Source of the DNA: Maricaulis alexandrii
GTDB lineage: Bacteria; Pseudomonadota; Alphaproteobacteria; Caulobacterales; Maricaulaceae
Direction: 5' to 3'
Length of the DNA: 64,000 nucleotides
Assembly (NCBI RefSeq): GCF_005871165.1
Contig: NZ_SWKP01000007.1
Coordinates: 310,001 to 374,000, forward strand
The notes beneath the pieces were generated by a model that worked only from the letters and a program-made list of their open reading frames with translations, had not been told where the DNA came from and searched no databases. The position numbers were made by a program, and so were the translations under genes. Within the stretch, counting starts at the first letter, position 1. Every line of letters starts with the position of its first letter. Below are positions 50,247-58,674 of this stretch, piece by piece.

Positions 50247-50413
50247 GTGGCGGCTCCACTTGCGCCGTCAGCGCGTGTGAATCCCCACAGACCCGACTAA
50301 TCAGGTGGGCACCGCTTATCAGGGACCACGGTCCCAAACAGAGGCAGTTCCCTCGTGGAGAGTTACGGTCAGCGGGATTTACGCCCCAGTCGCACGCAGC
50401 AGATGACCGCCAC
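50247..50413 (-). ncRNA. ssrS: 6S RNA
   Basis: The 200-base gap between zapA and fthC is where 6S RNA is found in most proteobacteria. On the minus strand the ends pair: GTGGCGG (50407-50413) with CCGCCAC (50247-50253). Between them lie several further complementary blocks and the central bubble-like stretch around GACCGTGGTCCCTGATAAGC. 6S RNA binds RNA polymerase holoenzyme in stationary phase by mimicking an open promoter. The ends are estimated from the closing stem. Confidence 0.75.
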
Positions 50414-50443
50414 ATCCCTATGTGGCGCTTATCTGCGCCGTTC

Positions 50444-50857
50444 TCAAGCGCGCGCTTCTGCAAGATCTGCGTTCGAGGCATCGCCCGGTGTCGGTTCGCC
50501 CCCTTCTTCCAGACTGTCAGCCAAGCCTTCCAACCGTTCCGCAATGCGCAGGATATGGCGGGCAAGCCGGTCCCGGTCCGCCGCCTGCGTGCTGGCGCTG
50601 CCACTGCGCTCACGCCGCAAATGCTCGACATGGGATTCCAGCGCATCGACACGGCGCTCGGCATCCTTCTGCTCGTCCACCAGCATCAAGGCCGCCATCA
50701 GAAGAAGGCGCAGATCTCCGATCTGACCTACCTGGTCGGCAATGGTGCCAACCCGACGATCGAGGATCTGGGCGAGTTCCTTGAGATAGGCTTCCTGCCC
50801 GTCTTCACAGCCGATGGTGAATTCGCGCCCGTTCAGTGTGACGGAGACTTTGGACAT
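50444..50857 (-). CDS. zapA: Cell division protein ZapA
   Basis: A 137-aa protein that cross-links FtsZ filaments at the division ring. The N-terminal globular part (MSKVSVTLNGREFTIGCEDGQEAYL) and the coiled coil (DEQKDAERRVDALESHVEHLRRE) fit ZapA, with an extra acidic C-terminal tail. Its ATG overlaps the stop of the upstream coiled-coil gene by one base (TAATG). 6S RNA and fthC follow. Confidence 0.9.
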   Translation of the reverse strand: MSKVSVTLNGREFTIGCEDGQEAYLKELAQILDRRVGTIADQVGQIGDLRLLLMAALMLVDEQKDAERRVDALESHVEHLRRERSGSASTQAADRDRLARHILRIAERLEGLADSLEEGGEPTPGDASNADLAEARA

Positions 50858-51159
50858 TACTCCGCCTCCTCTTGCATCATCACGCGCAATTCACGGATCG
50901 CTCGGTCCAGTGCGTCGGACGCCTCTTGGGCGGCTTCGTGAAGAGCGGTCTCCCGCCCCTGTGCCTCATCCAGCGCCGCAGCCAGGCGCGACCGGTCATC
51001 ATCGGCATCACGAGATTGAGCGGCTTCCAGTTCGGCACGTTCGGCGCGGGCACGCAATTGCCCTGCGACCCCTTCGACACGCGACATCGCTCCGTCGAGA
51101 CGGGATATGGCCGCTTGAAGCGGATCCTCACTGACATCAGAGCGCACGTTCATACGCAT
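50857..51159 (-). CDS. Coiled-coil protein coupled to zapA (DUF4164-like)
   Basis: A 100-aa protein that is nearly all coiled coil (ISRLDGAMSRVEGVAGQLRA, then AERAELEAAQSRDADDDRSR and DALDRAIRELRVMMQEEAE). It resembles the small DUF4164 proteins encoded beside zapA in alphaproteobacteria. The start at 51159 begins MRMNVRSD; the frame is open upstream without a good site. Overlap with zapA shows translational coupling, so a role at the division ring, perhaps ZapB-like, is inferred. Confidence 0.75.
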   Translation of the reverse strand: MRMNVRSDVSEDPLQAAISRLDGAMSRVEGVAGQLRARAERAELEAAQSRDADDDRSRLAAALDEAQGRETALHEAAQEASDALDRAIRELRVMMQEEAE

Positions 51160-51369
51160 AGAATCCACTGCGTTGCCCCAAAGTTCAAGCAATCTCTCAA
51201 CTTCATCCACGGAGTGCCTGACTCCATGGCCATTGAGAGCGCAGAAAGGCGGCGAGATTGAGTCCGATCCGGCATTCCGTGCTGCATCCCGCCCGCCTCG
51301 ATTGACCTGAAGCCCGGCACGGTCCAAACAGCTTTGGCATCCAACAGCCAGACACTGACCGGTTCCGAC

Positions 51370-51951
51370 ATGTTCAGCCTGCCCGACTGGGCCTTCTACC
51401 CCATAGCTGCCGCTGCCTGCGCTGCCATGATCGGCGGCGCGCTGAGCTTTGGTGAGTCAACGCACAGAGCCCCTGAACAGATCCGCGCCGAGGGCCTGAC
51501 CTATGAAGGTGACCTTCTTTACGGACTGACGACCGCAAATGGTCTGACGGCGGAATTCCTGTCAGAGGGCGAAACCCAATTCATGCGCATCCGCGCCGAA
51601 CGCGGCCCACTGGACGGCATGCACTCTGCCGGTGCCTTTTTCGCCCTGTCACCATCTGAACTCTCTGCCCTGCAGGGCCATCGGGTCCGCATCACGATCC
51701 GCGCCCGGCAATCCAGCATCCAGCCCGCGGAAGGGCTGCGTGTCAGCTTCTTCGTGCCCGGTGTCGGCCAGGACTCCTGGCAACGCATGCCGCTTTCCGA
51801 CACGTATCAGGACATTGTCTTCGATGCGGTGCCGGTCAGCTGCGAATGGACCTTCGGCTTTGTCGGGCTGTGGCCGGACTGGGCTTTCGAGGCCGACACG
51901 GTGGAGATTGAACGCGTCGACCTGACTGCGCTGGAACCGCTGGACTGCTAG
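51370..51951 (+). CDS. Membrane-anchored protein of unknown function
   Basis: A 193-aa protein. A single hydrophobic helix (about residues 8-26, YPIAAAACAAMIGGALSF) is followed by a soluble domain with beta-rich composition (HRVRITIRARQSS, then VSFFVPGVGQDSW), possibly a jelly-roll carbohydrate-binding fold. It is likely periplasmic and anchored. The ATG at 51370 is preferred to an upstream TTG. Its stop overlaps the glycosyltransferase stop by 4 bases, tail to tail. Confidence 0.7.
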   Translation: MFSLPDWAFYPIAAAACAAMIGGALSFGESTHRAPEQIRAEGLTYEGDLLYGLTTANGLTAEFLSEGETQFMRIRAERGPLDGMHSAGAFFALSPSELSALQGHRVRITIRARQSSIQPAEGLRVSFFVPGVGQDSWQRMPLSDTYQDIVFDAVPVSCEWTFGFVGLWPDWAFEADTVEIERVDLTALEPLDC

Positions 51952-52949
51952 TCCCGGCGAGGCCAGGGCCGGATATCGGATTGCCGGGTCAGCAGGGCGA
52001 ACGGATTCCACGTCATGGCCGATGCAATGGCCGACGGCGGCACCTTGGCCCTGGCCTGAAGCTCCCGCCGCGACCGGGCCAGCTCGGGCCAGGCTTTCAA
52101 AGCATCCCCGATGGCCTTCCCGAACAGGCCGAACTGACCGAACCGGGCGGCAGACAACCACAGCAGGAGCGTGATCCCGGCATGGGCTGGCGCCAGCAGC
52201 CAGAACAGCCAACCCGGCGTATCGCGCAGGAAGACCCAGAGGCGGTTCCGGGCCCCGTAATAGGTCGCGAAGGCCGAGCGGCGGCCCGATGACCCGTATC
52301 CCATATGATCGATCGCCGCATCGCGAAGCTGGATCGTCCGGTGCCCGAGAAGCCGCGCACGATAGGCCAGGTCGACGTCCTCATTGTAGCAGAAGAAGCG
52401 CTCGTCGAAGCCGTCCAGCTCGGCAAACACGTCCGCCCGGATCATGGCGGCGGCCCCGCAGGGACCAAACACCTCGCCTTCCGGCGGGAGTTCCGAGACC
52501 GGCCGATGATAAGCCGAGCGATAGGCCAGCCCGACGGCATGGTAGACATCACCGGCCCCGTCCAGCAGGTCAGGATTCTCTGCGGCATACTGCGTCGAAC
52601 CGAACAGGGCGATGTCAGGGTAGCGCTGGGTGGCCGCCTGGAGCTGTTCGATCCAGTCCGGCCGGGCGAAGGCATCGGGGTTCAAGAGGGCGAGCCAGCG
52701 GCCAGACGCCTGGGCGGCCAAATGATTGCTGCCGCCGGCAAATCCCAGGTTTTCCGCGCTATCCACGAAGCGGACCCAGTCCGGCAGGTTTGCCGCATCA
52801 AGCCGCCGGTCTGCCGATGAGCCGTTCTCCAGCACCCAGACTTCACGCGGCTTCACGGTCTGCGCCTCCAGGGACGCCAGACAAGCCGGGATCGTGTCGC
52901 GACTGTTGTGCGCCACGATAAGCACGGAAATGTCAGCCGTCCCGGTCAC
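51948..52949 (-). CDS. Family 2 glycosyltransferase (rhamnosyltransferase-like)
   Basis: A 333-aa GT-A glycosyltransferase. The nucleotide-sugar region starts DISVLIVAHNSRDTIPACL; ENLGFAGGSNHLA and LLNPDAF mark the donor site; and DERFFCYNEDVDLAYRARLLG is typical of rhamnosyl-type GT2 enzymes. A hydrophobic segment near 255-280 suggests membrane association. A GTG at 52949 with GGAGG 5 bases upstream is preferred; an ATG eight codons earlier lacks a ribosome site. It probably builds surface polysaccharide with the rfb genes at the right edge. Confidence 0.88.
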   Translation of the reverse strand: MTGTADISVLIVAHNSRDTIPACLASLEAQTVKPREVWVLENGSSADRRLDAANLPDWVRFVDSAENLGFAGGSNHLAAQASGRWLALLNPDAFARPDWIEQLQAATQRYPDIALFGSTQYAAENPDLLDGAGDVYHAVGLAYRSAYHRPVSELPPEGEVFGPCGAAAMIRADVFAELDGFDERFFCYNEDVDLAYRARLLGHRTIQLRDAAIDHMGYGSSGRRSAFATYYGARNRLWVFLRDTPGWLFWLLAPAHAGITLLLWLSAARFGQFGLFGKAIGDALKAWPELARSRRELQARAKVPPSAIASAMTWNPFALLTRQSDIRPWPRRD

Positions 52950-53093
52950 ACCGTCCTCCGTAAAGATTGGCATTGATTACGACCTAGCGTATCCAGTCGC
53001 GTTTGTGCAGTCGCACACACTGCGGGGACCAATTAAACACAGACGCGACGGGCTTGGCCCCACGACTGTGTCGAGCGGGTGGACGGGGATTTG

Positions 53094-54818
53094 ATGCAAT
53101 CCGTGCTGGATGCAGGCCTTGTATTGGGGCTGGGCGGGCTTCTGGTGTCCGGCCGCTTGTCGACGGCACGCTGCTTTGCTCTGTTCATCGTCGCCGTTCT
53201 GGCAACGGGCCGGATCAGCTTCGACGATGCCATTGACCGCCTGGTCACACCTGCCATCATCGCGGTGACGAGCCTGGTCGTGATCGCCGGCGCCCTGACC
53301 CGCCTGCCCGGTCTGCCGCAACTTTTCTTCGGCCGCCGCCAGCGCAGCCTGCGCACCACGCTCGCCCGCTTTCTCGGTCTGACGGCGGCGACTTCGGCCG
53401 TGACGCCGAACACCGCCGTCGTCGCAGCCCTGCTCGGGCCGGCGGCCCGGCGGCCGAACATGGATCCGCGCAGTCTTTTGCTGCCGCTCTCCTACATGGC
53501 GCTGGCCGGCGGCATGCTGACCCCCTTCGGCACATCGGCCAGCCTGATGGTAACCGGCGAGGCGGCCCGGCATGAGGTGACGCTGGGCGTGCTGGACTTT
53601 GCCCTGCCCGGCCTGGCCGTCGTCCTCGCGGTCTTTGCCACCCTCGTGCTGGCCGCGCCGATCCTGCTGAAACCCCGCCAGGACTCCTCGGAAGCCTCGG
53701 CAGACATATTCCATGTCGAAGCCCGGCTGGCCCCGGATTCCCCGCTGATCGGCAAGGCCGTCAGCACCAACCGCTTGCGACATCTGCACAGCTTCTTCCT
53801 CGCCGAAGTCGTCCGCGGCGACCGCCTGATCGCGCCGGTCTATCCCGGCCTCGTCCTGATGGCGGATGACCGGCTGATCTTCGTCGGCGATGTCAGCCAT
53901 ATCGACGAGCTGAATTCCATTCCCGGCCTGACCATCAACCCGGAAGCCCGCAAGGGGCCGCCGGGCGAACTCTTCCATGCCGTCATCAGCGCCCAGAGCC
54001 TGTTGCGCGGAAAAACCCTGCGCGAGGCGGCTTTCCGGGCGCGCTTCAATGCATCCGTGATGGCAGTCCGCCGCGCCGAGGGCCGCCTGTCCGGCAAGCT
54101 GGGCGATATCCGGCTGCGAACCGGTGATGTGCTGATCCTGGCGGCCGGACCCGATTTTGGCAGCCGGGACAATGTCCGGCCCAATCTGCATATCCTCGAT
54201 ACGGAAAGCCCGGGTGCCCAGACCATGCGCCCCCGCGACGCCTGGGCACTGGGCCTGTCCTTCCTGGCCTTCCTGGGCGTCGCCCTGGCCCAGCTCATCC
54301 CCTTCCATATCGCCGCGATGGGATTGGCCACCGTCACGGTCGGCCTCAACTGGGCCTCGCCACGCGAAGTCCGGCGGACCTTTCCCTTCGACCTGATCAT
54401 CGCCCTGTGGGGTGCCGTTCTGTTGAGCGTGCTCCTGGAACGGTCCGGCGCAGCCGGTGTTGCCGGTACCTTCATTGGCGAGATCACGACCGGGCTGCCA
54501 CCGGTCTTCGCCCTGGCCGCCATCTTCCTGTTCGCCTGGGGAATGACGGAATTGTTCTCCAATGCCAGCGCCGCTCTGACCGCCCTGCCGATCGGACTGG
54601 CCACGGCCGACCTGCTTGGCCTGGCGCCGGAGGCCTTCGCCCTGGCCTGCGCATTCGGCGCCAGTGCGAGCTTTCTGATGCCCTTTGGCTATCAAACCCA
54701 CCTGATGGTGCTCACACCGGGGCAATATCGCCTTTCTGACTTTCTTCTGCTCGGCGGGACTGTCTTTATCGCCTACGCCGTGGCCTCATTGACCGCCCTG
54801 TCCCTGATTTACCTCTAG
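53094..54818 (+). CDS. SLC13/DASS-type transporter with TrkA-C domains
   Basis: A 574-aa inner-membrane transporter. About five helices precede two cytoplasmic TrkA-C (RCK_C) domains (about residues 185-370), and about five helices follow. Substrate-loop motifs TSAVTPNTAVVAALLG and the second-half GMTELFSNASAALTALP mirror each other, as in sodium/dicarboxylate or sulfate transporters. Pairing with cysQ makes sulfate the likeliest cargo; this is inference. The ATG at 53094 has GGGGA upstream; a GTG five codons earlier is possible. Confidence 0.88.
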   Translation: MQSVLDAGLVLGLGGLLVSGRLSTARCFALFIVAVLATGRISFDDAIDRLVTPAIIAVTSLVVIAGALTRLPGLPQLFFGRRQRSLRTTLARFLGLTAATSAVTPNTAVVAALLGPAARRPNMDPRSLLLPLSYMALAGGMLTPFGTSASLMVTGEAARHEVTLGVLDFALPGLAVVLAVFATLVLAAPILLKPRQDSSEASADIFHVEARLAPDSPLIGKAVSTNRLRHLHSFFLAEVVRGDRLIAPVYPGLVLMADDRLIFVGDVSHIDELNSIPGLTINPEARKGPPGELFHAVISAQSLLRGKTLREAAFRARFNASVMAVRRAEGRLSGKLGDIRLRTGDVLILAAGPDFGSRDNVRPNLHILDTESPGAQTMRPRDAWALGLSFLAFLGVALAQLIPFHIAAMGLATVTVGLNWASPREVRRTFPFDLIIALWGAVLLSVLLERSGAAGVAGTFIGEITTGLPPVFALAAIFLFAWGMTELFSNASAALTALPIGLATADLLGLAPEAFALACAFGASASFLMPFGYQTHLMVLTPGQYRLSDFLLLGGTVFIAYAVASLTALSLIYL

Positions 54819-54829
54819 ACGAAGAGTAC

Positions 54830-55633
54830 ATGCCCATGTCCGCACTCGACGACAAGAACGCCGTCGCCTTCGAATTCGCCCGGATCTGCAGCCTGGCCAG
54901 CGTCAAGATCATGGAGATCTACGAAACCGATTTCGAAACCCGCGGAAAGGACGACCGGTCACCGGTCACCGATGCCGACGAGCTGGCCGAGGAAATCATC
55001 CTTGCCGCGCTGGAAACCGCCTTTCCCGGCACGCCGGTCCTGGCCGAAGAGAGCTTCGCCGCCGGCTTTCGGCCCAAGACGGATGGCGCGTTCATCCTGG
55101 TCGACCCGGTCGACGGCACCAAGGAATTCATCAACAAGAATGGCGAGTTCACGGTGAATATCGCCCTGGTGGAGAACCGCGAACCGACAGCCGGCTGCGT
55201 CTATGCCCCGGCCCGCGAGCGCATTTTCATCGGCGGCACGAAAGCCTGGGCCGGTCCGCTGAAGGCCGGCGAAACCGTGACCTCCGGCGCCCTCACCCCG
55301 ATCACGACGCGTGCGCGGCCGGACGGCGGCATGACGGCTGTGATGAGCCGTTCGCATGCCGACGAGACAACCCTGTCCTTCGCGGAAGCGCAGGGTGTCA
55401 CCGAAAAGGTCTCGGCCGGCTCTTCCCTCAAATTCTGCCTGGTGGCGGAAGGCAGTGCCGACGTCTATCCGCGCTTCGGCCCGACCAAGGAATGGGATAC
55501 CGGTGCCGGTCACGCCGTGCTGAACGCAGCCGGGGGCTGTGTGCTGACCCCGGAAGGCGAGCCCTTTCTCTACGCCAAGGAAGACACCGAATACCTCAAT
55601 GGTGCCTTCGTCGCCTGGGGCAAGACGGGCTAG
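54830..55633 (+). CDS. cysQ: 3'(2'),5'-bisphosphate nucleotidase CysQ
   Basis: A 267-aa inositol-monophosphatase-fold enzyme that removes the 3' phosphate of PAP, the by-product of PAPS use, preventing its toxicity. Metal-site motifs: VTDADELAEEI, LAEES and ILVDPVDGTKEFI; later EWDTGAGHAVL. It begins 11 bases after the transporter gene. It would clear PAP made by the sulfotransferase encoded nearby. Stops are one base apart with the convergent AlgJ-like gene. Confidence 0.93.
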   Translation: MPMSALDDKNAVAFEFARICSLASVKIMEIYETDFETRGKDDRSPVTDADELAEEIILAALETAFPGTPVLAEESFAAGFRPKTDGAFILVDPVDGTKEFINKNGEFTVNIALVENREPTAGCVYAPARERIFIGGTKAWAGPLKAGETVTSGALTPITTRARPDGGMTAVMSRSHADETTLSFAEAQGVTEKVSAGSSLKFCLVAEGSADVYPRFGPTKEWDTGAGHAVLNAAGGCVLTPEGEPFLYAKEDTEYLNGAFVAWGKTG

Positions 55634-55634
55634 T

Positions 55635-57173
55635 TCAGTCTGGCTGTGAAGACGCGCTGCGGCCAAAGCGCGGCGCGATTTCCAGCGCGGTCACGGTGAC
55701 GGGCCGGTTGGAGCGCACCGGATCCCAGCGCAGATTTTCGCCCGCCACCGATGCAGGCAGGACGAATGCGATTTCATTCGCACCTTCCTCAAGCGGGATG
55801 TGAAGCGAGCGTCCATTCACATAACGCGCGTCCGAAAGCAGCGCGCCCGGCACGAAGACCCAGGATTGCTCGTCCCGGGTCGCCGTCACGCTGGCCCGCA
55901 CACAAACCGGCGCATCCCCCCACTCCGCCGGCGGCGTGAAATGGATACGGGCATTGGACCCCCGGGTCTGCATGCCGCCGGCTGGGAGATTCTCCATCCG
56001 ACGGAAGTCGGCTTCGGCAGCGGTTCCGCCGGGCATGAGATCAAGCGCCTCGTCCCAGGCACATCTGCGCGCCGCAAGCGCACTGCGTTCGAGAAGCCAG
56101 GCATGAATGGCCGCCTCTCCGCCGACCTCGGCCCAGCGTCCGAACTGATCGTGCAGGTGACGCTCAACCCGTTCTACGATCAACAGGTCAGCCTCGGCCA
56201 GGGCTTCGGACAAATCCGGCATTTCAGGCAACCCCTGATGCACGAGAACGGGGGCCGCCATGCGCGCCTCCAGGATGTCCCGTATGGAACCGTAAAAGGA
56301 GTCATGAGAGACGACGATGCTCGCGAACCGCGCACGCTCCTCCGTCTCGTCCCAGTTGACCGGTGAGACAACAGGATACTCCGCCGCCTCCGTAACAGGC
56401 AGAGCCAGAATGCGTCGGGCAATATCCGGCCGCTGGCGCACCGTTTCGAATTGAGGATGTTCCAGGGGTAGTCCCGACGGATAGACGGGATGACCGGCGA
56501 GCTGGTTGAAGGCCTCCAGGGCAGCCCACGGCCGCCAATGCGTGTCATACCGGTAAAAGCGTCGCTCGGGACTGTCGAGATTCTGCAGAAGAGCCGTGTG
56601 GTCGACCAATCGACCGGTCTGGTCTTCGCGGGTCATGCGGCGGAGATCAGCTTCAACCTGATCATAGCAAGCGTCCATTTCCCGCGCTGCACGGCCGCCG
56701 ACCCGGTCCCGTTCCACGCTGGCCTTGTTCGGGGCGATGGCGAAAAGCACCGGAAGGTCGCCAGCGGCGGCGAACTCGCTCTGGAAACGAAGCGCTTCCA
56801 GACCGTCCCTGACCTGGTCCACGGCCTCACAATTCCAGGCTTCAAATTGCGGCCGATAGAATAGCCAGCCATCCAGTCCGGACACCGCATTGTCCTGATC
56901 GGCCTGACCAAACAGGAAGAAGTCAAAGCCGGAGCGAAGTCCCAAGGCTGTCCGGCGCAACCAGCTGCGGTCCAAGACGGCATCGGTCAGTTGCGCACGG
57001 GCCTCCGCCCCGGGACCGATCACGTCTGCCACCTCCGGGAATTCCGCCTGGCGGCGCCCACCAAAGGATTCGACAGGCCCCGTCACCGCCCACGCCAAGG
57101 CTGGCCCCAGCAGGCACAGGGAAAAAACAGCAAGGCGGGCTCTGCGAAGAAGGCGGGAAGCGCTCATCATCAA
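55635..57173 (-). CDS. AlgJ/AlgX-like SGNH O-acetyltransferase protein
   Basis: A 512-aa periplasmic protein with a signal peptide or anchor (residues 15-31). SGNH-hydrolase features of the AlgX/AlgJ family are seen: GLDGWLFYR, the Asp210-x-His212 pair in YDTHWRPW, and the nucleophile Ser292 in SHDSFYG. A C-terminal beta domain (about 395-505) may bind carbohydrate. These proteins move acetyl groups to exopolysaccharide after an MBOAT protein passes them across the membrane. It lies 4 bases after the MBOAT gene. Confidence 0.83.
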   Translation of the reverse strand: MMMSASRLLRRARLAVFSLCLLGPALAWAVTGPVESFGGRRQAEFPEVADVIGPGAEARAQLTDAVLDRSWLRRTALGLRSGFDFFLFGQADQDNAVSGLDGWLFYRPQFEAWNCEAVDQVRDGLEALRFQSEFAAAGDLPVLFAIAPNKASVERDRVGGRAAREMDACYDQVEADLRRMTREDQTGRLVDHTALLQNLDSPERRFYRYDTHWRPWAALEAFNQLAGHPVYPSGLPLEHPQFETVRQRPDIARRILALPVTEAAEYPVVSPVNWDETEERARFASIVVSHDSFYGSIRDILEARMAAPVLVHQGLPEMPDLSEALAEADLLIVERVERHLHDQFGRWAEVGGEAAIHAWLLERSALAARRCAWDEALDLMPGGTAAEADFRRMENLPAGGMQTRGSNARIHFTPPAEWGDAPVCVRASVTATRDEQSWVFVPGALLSDARYVNGRSLHIPLEEGANEIAFVLPASVAGENLRWDPVRSNRPVTVTALEIAPRFGRSASSQPD

Positions 57174-57177
57174 GTCC

Positions 57178-58599
57178 TCAAAACTGGAAATAGAGGAAAG
57201 GACTGAAATCAGTCGCGAGAACGAGGACCGTCACCACCGAGACGGCGACGAGAAGGTAGGACAGCCGCCACGCCTCAACACCTGTACGCCCCGTCTGTGC
57301 CGCCCAAACACCCCCTGAAACGTCCTTCGGCATGACGAAAACCAGCCCTCCCAAGGTCAGGGCGATAAGGTTGAGCGGTGTCGCCAGCGCGTGAAGGGCT
57401 TCCGGAAGATGCCAGGCCGCCGGGTCGGTCAGGGACACCATGGCCAGCAGAACATGTCCGGCATCGGCGACACTGTCGGCCCGGAACAAGACCCAGCTGA
57501 TGATGACAACCGGCAGGAGATAGACAAAACGCAGCCAGATGGCGTGAACGTCACCGGCCCGCGCTCCCACAGCCAAACGTTCGATGATCAGAAAGGCGCC
57601 GTGGAACAGGCCCCAGAGAATAAAGGTCCAAGCGGCACCGTGCCAGGCACCGGTCAGCAGGAAGACAATGGCGAGATTGCGATAAGTGCGGATTGTGCCC
57701 GCCCGGTTCCCGCCCAGAGGAATATAGAGATAGTCGCGGAACCAACCGGACAAGGAGATATGCCAGCGACGCCAGAATTCTGTGAGAGTGGCGCTGGAAT
57801 AGGGACGGCAGAAGTTCTCACGAATGCGGATGCCGCACATGCGACCGATACCGATCGCCATGTCCGAATAGCCGGAGAAATCAAAATAAATCTGGATGGT
57901 AAAAGCCAGCGCACCGAGCCAGGCTGCGGCGAAGCTAATTTCGGCAGGTGCATTGAAGCACGCGTCGGCAAACCGCCCGGCTGTATCGGCGATCAGGACT
58001 TTCTTGAGCAGACCGTGAACGAAGCGGCTAGCGCCGCCAGCCAGATTGTCCAGACTGATTTGCGGCGCCCGGAAGTCATCACGAACATCGCGATACCGAA
58101 CGATCGGCCCCGCAATGAGCTGGGGGAAGAAGGACAGGTAAGCGCCGAAGCGGATGAGGCTGGGTTCAGCCTCCACATCCCCACGACGGATGTCGATCAG
58201 GTAGGAAATGCCCTGGAAGGTGAAGAAGGAAATCCCGATCGGAAGGATGATCGTTGCAAACAGGCCCGACGCGTCCCAGCCGAGCAAAGCATCGATATTG
58301 CCTGCTATGAACCAAGCATATTTGAAATAGGCCAGAACAGCGAGATTGGCGCAGACACCCGCCCTGAGACTCCAGTCCCGCCATCGCCCCTCCGGCATGT
58401 CTTGCAGCTGACGTCCGAGCAGCCAATTGCCGAAGATGGACGCGGCCAGCAAGACGGTCAGGGCACCGGATGTCCAGTAGTAGAAGACCAGGCTGAGCGC
58501 CAGGATCGACAGGCTGTGCGCCTTGCCGGAGAGCAGAAGGATCAGGGCCAGACTGATCGGCAAGAAGGCGAACAGAAAAGCCGGGTCAGAAAAGACCAT
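57178..58599 (-). CDS. MBOAT O-acyltransferase, AlgI-like
   Basis: A 473-aa polytopic membrane acyltransferase that moves acetyl groups across the inner membrane for polysaccharide O-acetylation. Typical blocks are present: LPIGISFFTFQGISYLID, QLIAGPIVRY, FSGYSDMAIGIG, FWRRWHISLSGWFRDYLYIP, and the conserved His in LLTGAWHGAAWTF. It starts 75 bases after the cysNC stop and 4 bases before the AlgJ-like gene. The polymer acetylated is unknown; the AlgI name reflects family, not alginate. Confidence 0.92.
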   Translation of the reverse strand: MVFSDPAFLFAFLPISLALILLLSGKAHSLSILALSLVFYYWTSGALTVLLAASIFGNWLLGRQLQDMPEGRWRDWSLRAGVCANLAVLAYFKYAWFIAGNIDALLGWDASGLFATIILPIGISFFTFQGISYLIDIRRGDVEAEPSLIRFGAYLSFFPQLIAGPIVRYRDVRDDFRAPQISLDNLAGGASRFVHGLLKKVLIADTAGRFADACFNAPAEISFAAAWLGALAFTIQIYFDFSGYSDMAIGIGRMCGIRIRENFCRPYSSATLTEFWRRWHISLSGWFRDYLYIPLGGNRAGTIRTYRNLAIVFLLTGAWHGAAWTFILWGLFHGAFLIIERLAVGARAGDVHAIWLRFVYLLPVVIISWVLFRADSVADAGHVLLAMVSLTDPAAWHLPEALHALATPLNLIALTLGGLVFVMPKDVSGGVWAAQTGRTGVEAWRLSYLLVAVSVVTVLVLATDFSPFLYFQF

Positions 58600-58674
58600 G
58601 GACGAGACTCCCCCAGACGACGCCCTTAGACCACGTCCAACTGGCAGAAGCCATGGCCTTCCTGGTTCAATGGT

